From Bacteroidota bacterium (lineage in GTDB: Bacteria; Bacteroidota; Bacteroidia; AKYH767-A; OLB10): a stretch of 29,737 nt of DNA. The stretch is from positions 1-29,737 of the forward strand of contig JADKIC010000041.1 in the NCBI GenBank assembly GCA_016721435.1. Reading direction: 5' to 3'. The notes beneath the pieces were generated by a model. That model saw only the letters and a list, made by a program, of their open reading frames with translations, had not been told where the DNA came from and did no database searches. Every line of letters starts with the position of its first letter. Position 1 is the stretch's first letter. The position numbers and the translations under genes are program-made. Positions 17,623-27,791 of the stretch are shown here, in pieces.

Positions 17623-19800
17623 TTAATTTCCGACTTCACTCATAAATTTGATACGCATCAATCTGACCTCTTCTTCGGTATATTCATTTTCACCGAGTTC
17701 ATTGATGGCACTTTCTATCGAATCATTTTCGGCAGTTTTGAAATAATCAAAACCTCATCCTGACGCTCCTCGTCAATCACTTATTGATATAATACTGTAT
17801 ATCGATTCTGGTTCCGGATGCGACAATGCTTTCAATCTCACCGATGATATCCTTCATCTTCATTCCCTTGGCATCCGCCATATCTTCCAGAGAAATTTTA
17901 CGATCAATATTCTGAATGATATACACCTTTAATCCACTCTTATTGACAACGCTCTTCACCACGAGGTCCATGGGACGCTCAATTTCATTCTCCTCCACGT
18001 ACTTTTTAATCATATCGATGAAAGGCTTACCGTATTTAGCAGCTTTTCCTGCTCCAACGCCGGTAATATTTTTCAATTCATCAATGCTGATCGGATAATT
18101 CGTCGCCATCTCCTCGAGGGAGGGATCCTGAAACACGACAAAGGGAGGAAGATTTTTCTGCTTCGCCACATTTTTACGCAGGGTCTTCAGCAATTCAAAC
18201 AAATGCTCATCCGCTGCTCCGCCGCCTGCACCACCTGAAAACTCATCGTCCTCATCGGTCTCGGTATCTTCAAAATTAGCATCAGAGAAATTTTGAAGGG
18301 AGGGATTCTTTAAATACTTATGCCCATCATCACTCAACTTGAGTAATCCGTAATTATCAATATCCCCTTTGTCAATAAGCCGGCAAGAATCGCCTGACGA
18401 ACCAGTGCGGTCCAGAAGCGATCACCTCTGTCAACACCTTCGGCAAGACTTCCAGCTTATCGTGCTTATAATTTTTAACCTGCTGATCCACTTTTCCGAT
18501 CAACACATTCACTACATGCTCCGACTGATGTTTTTCTTTCACCAGTAAAATCGTTTCGAGCAAGAGACTTAATTCATCCTGTACTCTATCAATGGTTTCG
18601 GATGCAGGCAATTATCACAACTTCCACAATTATCCTGATCATAACGCTCACCAAAATAATTCAGCAATACACGACGACGACAAACTGTTGTCTCCGCATA
18701 GCCCACTGTTTCCAGCAGCAATTGCTTTCCGATTTCCTGTTCGGCCACCGGCTTACCTTTCATAAACTTCTCCAGCTTTTCGATATCCTTCATAGCTGTA
18801 GAAAGTCACATCTCCCTTCACGACCATCTCTGCCGGCACGACCGGTTTCCTGATAATATCCTTCCAGACTTTTGGAATATCGTGGTGAATCACAAAACGC
18901 ACATCCGGCTTATCAATACCCATTCCGAAGGCGATCGTGGCAACGATGACATCAATCTCTTCCATCAAAAATTTATCCTGATGAGAAGCGCGTGTTCCTG
19001 CGTCGAGTCCTGCATGATAAGGAAAGGCACGAATACCATTCACAGAAAGTGTTAAAGCTACCTCTTCCACCTTCTTACGGCTGAGGCAATAGATAATTCC
19101 GGATTTACCGGGATGTTGCTTCACGAATTTAATCATCTCCTTCAGCACATTCAGCTTCGGGCGGATTTCATAATAAAGATTAGGGCGATTAAATGATGCT
19201 TTAAAAACTTTAGCATCCATCATGCCCAGATTCTTCTGAATATCGGCTTGCACTTTTTCGGTAGCGGTAGCCGTTAGAGCGATGACAGGAAACTCTCCTA
19301 TTAAATCAATAATGGGTCGGAGGCGACGGTATTCCGGACGGAAGTCATGACCCCACTCCGAAATACAATGTGCTTCATCGATTGCGAAAAAAAATATTAA
19401 CTTCTTTCAGAACTTTACATTTTCATCCTTGGTCAACGACTCGGGAGCTACATAGAGCAACTTCGTCTTACCGGCCTTCATGTCTTTCCGCACTCTGGCA
19501 ATCTCAATCTTTGTAAGCGAAGAATTTAAAAATGAGCAACACCATCATCGGTATTGAAACCACGAATGGCATCCACCTGATTCTTCATCAACGCGATCAA
19601 TGGTGAAATGATTATAGCGGTACCTTCGCTCATTAAAGCGGGCAACTGATAACACATGGATTTACCACCACTGGTGCATGATTACGAAAGTATTCTTCCC
19701 TTCAAGTACATTACGGATAACAGCCTCCTGCTCCCCTGAAAGATTCGTAACCAAAGTATTTATTTAACGCCTCTGACAGCGTATTTTCTGCAACTAACAT
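17623..19800 (-). CDS. recQ: ATP-dependent DNA helicase RecQ, frameshifted
   Basis: 3'-5' helicase of recombination and repair. Start ATG 19800 (MLVAENTLSEALNKYFGYESF). Order: Walker A TGGGKSMCYQLPAL (about 19640-19680), DEAH box AIDEAHCISEWGHDFRPEY (about 19370), ALTATATEKVQADI, helicase C with SGIIYCLSRKKVEEVALTL and VIVATIAFGMGIDKPDVRFV, then a RecQ zinc motif CGSCDNC near 18605-18625, a winged-helix region, and HRDC at about 17990-18220 (LRKNVAKQKNLPPFVVF; ITGVGAGKAAKYG). Breaks are frequent in 19254-19760 and at about 18880, 18790, 18600, 18400, 18350 and 17770. The last break hides the natural C-terminus EVRLMRIKFMSEVGN, which ends at 17623. Total about 726 residues, normal for long Bacteroidota RecQ. 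Confidence 0.92.
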
Positions 19801-20023
19801 TTAACGGGAAATTAAGGACTGCGAATTTACGTTATTTTTGGGCCGGATCCGAGATAATATTTCATAAAACTACAGGTTCATTACGAATTCATACTCATTA
19901 GGCCACTATAACAACATTGTAACGGTGAAGATATTGTATTGTATTGAATAAAACAAGTAAAAGATGACAGGGTTTTAACCATTGAAAATAAATTTATATG
20001 ATCTTCGTCAAATCAAAATCAAA

Positions 20024-20987
20024 GATGCTTAGCGATAAAAAATTATTTCATTAGCAAAAACACTTTAAAGCTCGAAGCAGATGCCATTACCGGATTATCT
20101 GCTTTTGTGGGAAAGATTTTGTAGCCGTTGTAAAGATGATTCATGGTTCCACCGGAAGAGTGATCGTGAGCGGAATCGGAAAATCAGCCATTATCGCCAA
20201 CAAAAATGGTAGCCACCTTTAATTCGACCGGTACGCCTTCGATCTTTTTACATGCTGCCGATGCCATTCATGGGGATTTGGGAATGATACAACGAAATGA
20301 CGTCGTGATCTTAATCTCCAACTCCGGTAATACTCCTGAAATCAAAGTTTTAGCTCCTTTCATCAAGAGCGGTGGAAATAAGCTGGTGGCCATGGTGGGG
20401 AAAACGGTTTCTTTTTAGCACAACACGCTGACTATGTTCTCTCTACAGCTGTCGACAAAAGAAGCTTGTCCCCATAATTAGCCCCAACCAGCAGTACAAC
20501 GGCTCAATTGGCTTTAGGCGATGCACTGGCAGTGTGTTTATTGGAGATGAAAGGGTTTACGGCATTGGATTTCGCAAAATTTCATCCCGGTGGCGCACTC
20601 GGCATACGCCTCTACCTCAAAGTGGAAGACGTTTTCCCGGGAACCCCTCAACCGATTGTTTCTCCACAGGCCCCCTTGACTGAAATCATCTTCGAAATCT
20701 CTTCCAAACGTCTGGGAGCTACTGCTGTAGTGCAAAAAAATAAATTACTGGGAATCATCACTGATGGCGACTTACGCAGAATGATGCAAAAGAATACCCG
20801 CTTTGAAAAATTAAAAGCAATTGACATCATGACCAAATCACCCAAAACTGTCGAACGTAACACCATGGCAGTTGAAGCCCTGGCCCTGATGAAAACACAC
20901 AATATCACACAACTGGTCGTTACCGATGGAGAAAAATTCCTTGGCTTTGTTCACCTTCATGATTTACTGAAGGAAGGGATTATTTAA
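20024..20987 (+). CDS. kdsD: Arabinose-5-phosphate isomerase (KpsF/GutQ family), frameshifted
   Basis: Converts ribulose 5-phosphate to arabinose 5-phosphate, the first committed step to Kdo. Start ATG 20024; an A run near 20037-20041 has lost one base, and restoring it gives MLSDKKIISLAKNTLKLEAD. The SIS domain has VSGIGKSAIIANK, AADAIHGDLGMI with the catalytic His, and ISNSGNTPEIK. One-base losses also occur near 20113, 20205, 20418 and 20465. The two CBS domains are intact: LGIITDGDLRRMM and LGFVHLHDLLKEG. Total about 321 residues as expected. The tatC start follows 61 bases downstream on the same strand. With kdsB at 15673 it supplies Kdo for LPS. Confidence 0.92.
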
Positions 20988-21048
20988 AATCATTGCCGAT
21001 GTACTTTAAAAAAATTAAATTATTTAACTAAACGCATGAACTAATTGA

Positions 21049-21858
21049 ATGAAAGAGCCACATGAAATGACTTTTCTTGATCATCTGGAAGCCCTCCGCT
21101 GGCATCTGGTACGTTCCGCTGCAGTAATTCTTGTGATTGCGATAGTGGCTTTTATGAATAAAGAAATTGTTTTTGACGGCATTATCATGGCCCCTAAAAA
21201 CACGGACTTCCTAACCTATAGAGTTTTATGTGATTTATCGGCGCGGTATAATCTCGATATGTGTTTGGATAAAGTTGATTTCAGCGTCGTAAATCTGAAC
21301 ATCAGCGGTCAATTTACCACACATATGTGGATTGCTTTCATGGCCGGCTTTGTTCTGGGATTTCCCTATCTGATTTGGGAGATATGGCGTTTTGTTAAAC
21401 CGGCACTTTCTGCCAAAGAGATTAAATATTCAAAAGGTATAGTTTTTCCCTTACTTCCTCCTGTTTATGCTGGGTATCAGCTTTGGCTACTTTATCATCA
21501 CCCGCTTTCTATTAATTTCCTGGGGAACTATAAGGTAAGCGAAGAAATTGCAAACTCCATCAGCATGGATTCATATATCAATACGGTGACTGTTTTATCG
21601 ATGTCTACAGGAATTGTATTTGAATTACCCATGGTGGTGTATTTCCTGAGCAAACTAGGTATTCTCACTCCCACCTTTATGCGACAATACCGAAAGCATG
21701 CGATGGTACTGAACCTCATCATTGCCGCTTTGATCACCCCTTCTCCGGATATCACCAGTCAGCTAATGGTAGCCATTCCGCTTTTTCTGCTCTATGAAAT
21801 AAGTATTTATGTATCAAAGATGGTAGCTACTGAACGTGCAAAGGCTATCGCCGTTTAA
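21049..21858 (+). CDS. tatC: Sec-independent protein translocase TatC
   Basis: Core membrane subunit of the twin-arginine translocase and receptor for the RR signal peptide. The cytoplasmic N-terminus EMTFLDHLEALRWHLVRSAA is diagnostic; GFPYLIWEIWRFVKPALS carries the conserved Pro-Tyr and Trp of the family, and LITPSPDITSQLMVAIPLFLLYE is the last helix region. The frame is open throughout at 269 residues, but 21441 to about 21500 is read out of frame. In another frame it gives a proper helix (YFLLFMLGISFGYFIIT), so two compensating indels are present. tatA/B are not in the window. Confidence 0.93.
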   Translation: MKEPHEMTFLDHLEALRWHLVRSAAVILVIAIVAFMNKEIVFDGIIMAPKNTDFLTYRVLCDLSARYNLDMCLDKVDFSVVNLNISGQFTTHMWIAFMAGFVLGFPYLIWEIWRFVKPALSAKEIKYSKGIVFPLLPPVYAGYQLWLLYHHPLSINFLGNYKVSEEIANSISMDSYINTVTVLSMSTGIVFELPMVVYFLSKLGILTPTFMRQYRKHAMVLNLIIAALITPSPDITSQLMVAIPLFLLYEISIYVSKMVATERAKAIAV

Positions 21859-21943
21859 AACCGTTTTACGCCATGATTTTGTCATTTCAGAAAAATCTTG
21901 CCGTTAATTGATTGTTGAACCGTAATTTCGCAAGAACATATCT

Positions 21944-22286
21944 ATGACCACAGTAAAAGATTTCAATGCCTACCGTGAAAAGATGAACGGTAAGATTCTT
22001 GAGCAAGGCAACCTCAATATGAAACGTTTTTTGCACTGGACACTTCCACCTATCAGGAAGGCGCACTGGATGTTAAAACCAAGGAATTACTCGGATTAGT
22101 AGCTTCCATGGTGCTTCGGTGCGACGATTGTATTCGTTACCATCTTGGCAAGTGCAGAGAACAGGAGTGACGACGGATGAATTGTTTGAAGCGTTTTCTA
22201 TCGCCAACCTGGTCGGAGGCAGCATTGTTATTCCACATACCCGCAGAGCCCTGGAGTTCTGGGAAGAACTGATAACCTTAGACTAA
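21944..22286 (+). CDS. Carboxymuconolactone decarboxylase / AhpD-like protein, frameshifted
   Basis: Small helical protein of about 114 residues beginning MTTVKDFNAYREKMNGKI. The CxxC pair in MVLRCDDCIRYHL with the following histidine is the AhpD-type redox motif. Breaks lie near 22030 (FFALDTSTYQEGALDVKTKEL) and 22155 (REQGVTTDELFEAFSIANLVGG); it ends EELITLD. Family members act as alkylhydroperoxidases or gamma-carboxymuconolactone decarboxylases; with CxxC the peroxidase-like redox role is likelier, but the substrate is unknown. It lies between tatC and a DUF5686 gene in a run of same-strand genes. Confidence 0.82.
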
Positions 22287-22324
22287 AATTCACGTTAAAA
22301 CAGATAAATAATTTATTGAGATTT

Positions 22325-24769
22325 ATGCTTCAACGTTTGCATTATTTTTATTTGATCATTTTTGTTTTCAGCACTTTCGCTGCGAATGCACAGCAAACAA
22401 AATTACCGGTAAAGTTACGGATGAATTAACCAACGAGCCTATCCCATTTGCCACCGTTGTTTTCAAAGGAACCACCATCGGCGTTAATACCGACTTCGAC
22501 GGGAAATATATCATCTCCACAGACACACCTGGCGATTCGATAATTTGTACTCTGGTAGGTTATAAAACCGTGAAGATGCGTGTGAAGAAGGGACAAGAGC
22601 AGGTGATCAATATCGTTTTAAAAGCAAGTAAAGTCGAATTGCAGGAAGTGGTGATTAAAGCCGGTGAAAATCCCGCCAACATCATTCTGAAAAATATTAT
22701 CCGTAAAAAAGACGAGAACGACCCCCCAAACTCGAATCTATCAGTACGAAGTATACAATAAACTGGAATTTGATTTGACCAATATCAGCCAGAAAATGAA
22801 GGCAATAAATTATTAAAACCTTTTGCATTTGTTTGGGATAATATCGACAGCTCGGAAACAAACAGTAAACCTTTTCTTCCTTTTTCATTTCGGGAAACCT
22901 TATCCGATATCTACTTTAAAATAATCCACAGAATAAAAAAGAAATCATCAAAGCAAGCAAGGTATCCGGACTGAAAACGCTTCTGTCACTCAGTTTCTCG
23001 GAGACATGTACCAGCGGGTGAATATCTCTGTAACTTCATTGATCTCTTTGGCAAAGGATTTATCAGTCCGATTTCTGATCTTGGACTTGTTTATTATCGG
23101 TATTACCTGCTCGATTCCACCTTCATCGATGATCAATGGTGTTATAAACTAAAATTCAAACCACGTCGTCCGCAGGAATTAACCTTTAGCGGAGAATTCT
23201 GGGTGTTTGATACTACCTGGGCCGTGAAAAAATATCGATGCGCATTGCGCATGATGCCAATATCAACTGGGTGGAAGATATGGCGGTAGTACAGGAATAT
23301 GTGAGGGTAGACAACAAGCAATGGATCATGTCCAAAGATATGCTGGTTTTGGATTTTGCCACAAGGAGAACGGCATGAGTTTTATCGGAAGGAAGACGAC
23401 ATCCTACAAAAAATTCTCATCAATCATGATATTCCGGATGAGATTTTAAAGGGACAGAAAATATTGTTGTCAGGTGAAGATGCGTTGGCACGAACAGCGG
23501 ATTTCTGGGATGAGTCGAGGCACGATTCATTGGCAGAGCGGGAATTGAAAATCTACCATATGGTCGACACCATTAAAACTTTGCCGGCCTTTAAAACGTA
23601 TGTGGACCTTATCACCCTCTTCTTTACCGGTTACAAGGACATTGGATTAATAGAACTCGGTCCTTATTATACGCTCTACAGTTATAACCCCATTGAAGAA
23701 CCGCTTCCGGGTGGGCTTACGTACCAGTGATGATTTAAGTACAAAAATTCAACTGGAAGGGTATCTCGCCTACGGATTGAAGGATGAAAAATTCAAATAC
23801 ATGGGCGGTTTTAAATATAAAATCTCTTCCAAGCCCGGCAATTCGCAGGATTAAAATACCGGTTTGATGTAGAGCAACTCGGACAAAGTGATAATGCATT
23901 TCAGGATGACAACATTCTCTCTTCTTTGTTCAGAAGAAATCCTGCAACAAAACTGAACACCTCCGAAAGCCAGAAAGCCTGGTATGAAATAGAGTGGTTT
24001 CCCGGCCTATCCAATAAAGTCACCTTTACGCACAATGAGTTTGTTCCTATTGGAGATCTTGACATCAGTTACTTCGCTGACGATAGTCGTACAGTCATAA
24101 AAAATAATTTTACCACCACATCGGTTTCTTTCTTTACGCGCTTTGCCTACAGAGAAAAATTTGTAGCAGGCAAAGTGGATCGCATCAGTTTAGGCAGCGA
24201 TTATCCAACGATACAAGTCAACTACACTAAAGGATTTAAAGGATTTTACGAAGGAGATTTCAACTTCGATAAATTATCCATCCGCATTGACGATCGCTTA
24301 AAAACTCGCACCTTTTGGTTATACGTACTGGTTTTGAGTGCAGGAAGAACATGGGGAAAGTCCCCTACCCTTTGCTGGAAATTCATCCCGGCAACGAGAC
24401 TTATTTTTATGATTATGCTGCATTTAACATGATGAATTTCTTTGAATTTGTAAGTGATTATTATTTCAGCGGATATGCAACCCATCACTTTGACGGATTC
24501 TTCCTGGATAAAATTCCATTGCTGAAAGTTGAAATGAGAGAGGTGGCACAGGTAAAGCAGTTTGGGGAGAATTGCAAAACTCCAACCTGAATTTACAAAC
24601 GGACAACACACTGTTTTATTCCTCAATAAAAAAGCCCTATGTAGAGATGGGATTAGGCGTTGAAAACATCTTCAAAGTATTCCGCATGGACTTTCTCTGG
24701 AGGATGAGCTATCTGAAAACCCTGATATATCCAAGCCCGGATTCCCGGAAGTTTCAACTGACCTTCTAG
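22325..24769 (+). CDS. DUF5686 protein with N-terminal carboxypeptidase-like regulatory domain, frameshifted
   Basis: About 815 residues. The signal peptide (MLQRLHYFYLIIFVFSTFAA, cleaved near ANAQ) is followed by a CarboxypepD_reg-like domain at about residues 25-110 (KITGKVTDELTNEPIPFATV, then VNTDFDGKYIIST). The DUF5686 region continues to the end: EVYNKLEFDLTNI, PFAFVWDNIDSSE, ETLSDIYF, LLSLSFSETC-like to MYQ, FGKGFISPISDLGLVYYRYY and WCYKLKFKPRRPQELTFSGE. It then becomes beta-rich and ends in RKFQLTF, an aromatic terminus as in outer-membrane barrels. Breaks occur near 22402, 22730, 22795, 22922, 22995, 23230, 23355, 23710, 23845, 24330, 24560 and 24730. Function unknown; an outer-membrane or periplasmic place is inferred from the signal peptide and terminus. 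Confidence 0.85.
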
Positions 24770-24812
24770 AGCAAATTTACACCTTCATTTCTTTAATCAC
24801 TACCTTCGCCGC

Positions 24813-25538
24813 ATGTCCATTCTCCGAAGCGACCATCGGTAAAACGATACAAACGCCGTACGGTCGTGGATAACGTTTCCATTCGGGTGGAACAAGGAGA
24901 AATCCAGGATTGCTCGGCCCAAACGGCGCCGGAAAGACCACTACTTTTGCATGACAGTGGGATTGATTAAACCCAACGAAGGCTATATTTTCTTGACGAT
25001 AAAGATATCACGAAGGAACCCATGCATAAAGGGCGAAGATGGGCATCAGCTATCTGGCGCAAGAAGCTTCTGTTTTCAGGAAGTTAAGTGTTGGAAGATA
25101 ATATTAAGTCGGTGCTGGAGATGTCCGGATTATCAAAAAAGGATCAGGAAATAAAAGTAGAATCCTTACTTGAAGAATTTGGCCTTGTAAAAAATCCGGA
25201 AGAGCAGAGGCGATGTACTTTCCGGAGGAGAAAGGAGAAGAACAGAAATTGCGCGATGCCTCTCCTCCGTAAACCCGAAATTCATTTTATTGGACGAACC
25301 ATTTGCAGGAGTAGATCCCATTGCTGTAGAAGACATTCAAAGCATCATTCATAAACTGAAGGAAAAGAACATTGGCATTCTCATCACTGATCATAATGTT
25401 CATGAAACCTTAAACATCACCGATCGCGCCTACCTCCTCTTTGAAGGAAGAATTTTAAAAGAAGGTACCGCCCAGGACCTCGCCAACGACGAACAGGTGC
25501 GCAAAGTTTACCTCGGGAAGAATTTTGAATTGAGATGA
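24813..25538 (+). CDS. lptB: LPS export ABC transporter ATP-binding protein LptB, frameshifted
   Basis: Cytoplasmic ATPase that powers LPS extraction from the inner membrane with LptF/LptG. Start ATG 24813 (MSILRS). The Walker A GLLGPNGAGKTTTFYM, Q-loop region MGISYLAQEASVFRKLSVEDN, signature LSGGERRRTEIARCL, Walker B KFILLDEPFAGVDPIAVEDI and H-loop ILITDHNVHETL are all readable, in different frames. Breaks lie near 24835, 24905, 24945, 24990, 25035, 25090, 25205 and 25265. DEPFAGVDPIAV and SYLAQEASVFRKLSVEDN distinguish LptB from other ABC ATPases. About 242 residues, normal. It follows the DUF5686 gene by 43 bases. Confidence 0.93.
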
Positions 25539-25601
25539 AAATAAATCTTCTTATCAAAATAGTAATCAAGGAAAGAATTCATTTTTACATCAAGATATAG
25601 T

Positions 25602-25652
25602 TTGAATTGATGAGTTGATGAGTTATTGAATTGATGAGTTTTTGAATTGATG
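25602..25652. repeat. Short imperfect tandem repeat, unit about TTGAATTGATGAGT
   Basis: TTGAATTGATGAGTT occurs at 25602-25616, followed by a partial GATGAGTT (25617-25624), a second full copy (25626-25640) and a third truncated copy TTGAATTGATG (25642-25652). Confidence 0.7.
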
Positions 25653-25825
25653 CTACTTTCTTGTTTTAAAAAAAGTCCTCCGTGATTCTAAGTGCTCTTA
25701 GTGCCTTAGTGGTTAAAGGAAAATTCCTTCGAGGAAGGCCATCTCATTTCGCCTAAAATTTCAATTCAGTTTTACGGCAAACTGATTGCGAACCTCGCTT
25801 TCAAACGGAATGCAACTTAAGGGTC

Positions 25826-25875
25826 TTCACGCAAACTTCTACGCTAAAACTTCGAAGACTGAAGGAGACAGAGTA
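25826..25875. repeat. Dispersed repeat, copy 2 (related to 10099-10186)
   Basis: Begins TTCACGCAAACTTCTACGCT and ends AAGGAGACAGAGTA. Head and tail match 10099-10186 in order and orientation; the central part of that copy is missing here. Confidence 0.6.
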
Positions 25876-25979
25876 ATTTTAGTGTGTTCGCCATAAAAAG
25901 CGAGCAGCCGGAAGCGAGAAGCAAGCAGCAAATACACTATGTTAAATAATGTCATTATTCAACGGCAATTTCTATTAAT

Positions 25980-26590
25980 TTAATGCTCTTGAGGCGCCCG
26001 AATTCCTGCTTCAATTTTTATGGGAAGAGCATTTTCTTTAGGAGGAATAGGACAGGAGTATTTGGTGCTATACGCGCAATAAGGATTATAGCTTTTATTA
26101 AAATCGATCAGCATCGAATCTCCTTCGGAAGTTGTAAATCGATATATCGTCCACCACCATAACTTTCAAAGCCATTGGTTTTATCAGTGAAAGGGAGAAA
26201 TAAATGGTTTTTATATTCTTCCTTTTCAGGAGGAAATATTCTGATACGCATATAAAAATAAGCGGTGTCCCGAATGCTGAATGTCAGCTTGTATAGTTTT
26301 CTGTATTCAGGGGTGCGATCGGTGGTGGTACGCATCTTAAAAACTTCAGGTTTCTCTAAACGTTCTGCTTTGGCCGGGATGCAATAGCGGGAATCGAAAG
26401 GAAAAAAATGATGTCCCTGAAAAGTAAGGGCGCGATCCTTTCCCAGCGGCGATGTTTCCACATTGCGGTAATCATCATCCAATTCCTTTCTGAATTTTTG
26501 AACCGCTTCTTCAACTCCCGAAGTGTCGGATTGTGCAAAAACAGCCGTTCCGAAAAAGCAGCAACAAACGACTATCAGGAAATATTTCAT
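25980..26590 (-). CDS. DUF1684 domain protein with signal peptide, frameshifted near the end
   Basis: Start ATG 26590 (MKYFLIVVCCCFFGTAVFAQ), a signal peptide with likely cleavage after VFAQ. The DUF1684 body includes FRKELDDDYRNVETSPL, FPFDSRYCIPAKAERLE, YKLTFSIRDTAYFYMRI, FLPFTDKTNGFESYGGGRYI. A slip near 26115 causes an early stop; the other frame continues through GDSMLIDFNKSYNPYCAYS and YSCPIPPKENALPIKIEAG to a stop at 25980-25982. YNPYCAY and YSCPIPPKEN are the family's conserved end. About 203 residues. Family function is unknown; the cysteines in NPYCAY and YSCPIPP could bind metal or form a disulfide. It lies 26 bases after purS and probably shares its transcript. Confidence 0.85.
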
Positions 26591-26616
26591 CTTAAGAAAT
26601 TCTGATGAAAAAATTA

Positions 26617-26867
26617 TCAAGCTTGCTCCAGCTGAAACTCGTAAGTTTCCATGATCGGATTTGACAGTAATTTTTGCAGGCAACATCTACCTTTTTCAGT
26701 AGCTTCTTCTTTATTGATGCCTCTACTTCCAGCGTATTATGCTTTCCAATTCTTACATTTCCTATTTCAGGAAGGTTCAGATTTTTCATGCCGGCACTTA
26801 CTGCTCTTCCTTGTGGATCCAATAGTGCTTTTTGCGGCATGACATTAATATGGGCGTTAAATTTCAT
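26617..26867 (-). CDS. purS: Phosphoribosylformylglycinamidine synthase subunit PurS, frameshifted
   Basis: Small subunit of the three-part FGAM synthase of purine synthesis, acting with PurQ and PurL. Start ATG 26867. MKFNAHINVMPQKALLDPQG, NLPEIGNVRIGKHNTLEVEA are family-typical. After about residue 50 the sequence shifts frame twice; reading across gives EEATEKVDVACKKLLSNPIM and ETYEFQLEQA, ending at TGA 26617-26619. About 83 residues, the usual size. The start overlaps the pssA stop by 4 bases. purQ and purL are not in the window. Confidence 0.88.
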
Positions 26868-27577
26868 TTTCTTATTTTATAAGGTGGTAGTATCAGCGAC
26901 AAAATTACATAGAAAACTATGATCAATGGCGGGGCGGCATAACGGAATACAATTCCAAGCAAAATGCTGCCCGTCAGCAGGAAATATGGTCCCTTATTAC
27001 TTTTTAAATCAAAGGACTTGAACTTTAGAGCGATTAAAGGAATTTCAGCAATCAAAAGGAAAGCACTCACAATTGCAAATAGGATCAGAAATAAAGGATG
27101 GTAAATCAAGGTAGAAAGCCCAAACTCATCGTGGCTCAGAATTAAAGGAAACGAAATGACCATCAGTGCATTAGCGGGAGTTGGAAGTCCTATAAAATAA
27201 GAGGCCTGTCGCGGATCGATGTTAAACTTAGCCAGACGCAGGGCTGAAAATAGGGTGACAATGAACATAGAATATTGTCCGGCCAACAGCAGGTTTTCAT
27301 CGGCTTCAGAAGAAGAGGTTCCCATGTAAAAAATGGTAAAAAGAATCATCCCGGGCACCACGCCAAAGCTCACCATATCCGCCAACGAATCCAGTTGTTT
27401 CCCCAATTCAGAATAGGCCTTCAGCGCTCGGGCGGCAAATCCATCGAAGAAATCGGCCACAATAGCCAGAAGCACATACAGCCCGGCCAACTCCATTTTT
27501 GCATTGAAAACAGCAACGATCGCCATGCACCCAAAGAGCAGGTTTAACAGTGTTAGCAGATTAGGCAGATGGCGCAC
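26864..27577 (-). CDS. pssA: CDP-diacylglycerol--serine O-phosphatidyltransferase
   Basis: Intact 237-residue membrane enzyme making phosphatidylserine from CDP-diacylglycerol and L-serine, the precursor of phosphatidylethanolamine. The N-terminus MRHLPNLLTLLNLLFGCMAI and the CDP-alcohol phosphotransferase motif DGFAARALKAYSELGKQLDS then LAD (D-G-x2-A-R-x8-G-x3-D-x3-D) are complete, with VSFGVVPG following. Six to eight membrane helices are visible. It is the first gene of a minus-strand set with purS and the DUF1684 gene. Confidence 0.95.
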   Translation of the reverse strand: MRHLPNLLTLLNLLFGCMAIVAVFNAKMELAGLYVLLAIVADFFDGFAARALKAYSELGKQLDSLADMVSFGVVPGMILFTIFYMGTSSSEADENLLLAGQYSMFIVTLFSALRLAKFNIDPRQASYFIGLPTPANALMVISFPLILSHDEFGLSTLIYHPLFLILFAIVSAFLLIAEIPLIALKFKSFDLKSNKGPYFLLTGSILLGIVFRYAAPPLIIVFYVILSLILPPYKIRK

Positions 27578-27688
27578 GGGGGCGAAGATATTGCATTTCA
27601 GGACAAGGCCTGTTCAGCTGTTACCGGTGATAAAAAGAATATGTTAATATTTTACTTTTCACCCACCCGTTTAAAGATAAAACCTGCT

Positions 27689-27696
27689 TACTTTTG
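27689..27696 (+). promoter_or_regulatory. Candidate -7 promoter element for the PorV-family gene
   Basis: TACTTTTG is an exact match to TAnnTTTG, 95 bases before the start at 27792, in the divergent gap with pssA. No good -33 TTTG is seen at the usual distance. The next feature lies between this site and the start codon. Confidence 0.35.
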
Positions 27697-27737
27697 ATTA
27701 ACAGAACCTTTACCATCTTACAGACGTAAAACCGATT

Positions 27738-27783
27738 ATACCGGAATATACTTTTTATTCAGGTATATCGTTTCTACCGGTAT
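27738..27783 (+). promoter_or_regulatory. Possible two-tier stem-loop in the PorV-family leader
   Basis: ATACCGG (27738-27744) pairs with CCGGTAT (27777-27783) and, inside, ATATAC (27746-27751) pairs with GTATAT (27763-27768), leaving an 11-base loop and an asymmetric internal bulge. It ends 8 bases before the start codon, so it could cover the ribosome-binding region. There is no T run, so it is not a terminator. It may also be a protein-binding palindrome or chance. Confidence 0.35.
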
Positions 27784-27791
27784 CCAAACCT

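Larger units (their letters stand above)
25539..25979. other. Repeat-rich spacer between lptB and the DUF1684 gene
   Basis: No gene is visible in 441 bases between two convergent genes. It holds four distinct word-repeats in order: TTGAATTGATGAGT units (25602-25652), TAAGTGCT/CTTAGTGC/CTTAGTGG units (about 25688-25712), copy 2 of a dispersed repeat (25826-25875), and AAGCGAGCAG/AAGCGAGAAG/CAAGCAGCA units (25899-25930). I see no convincing terminator hairpin. Confidence 0.7.
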
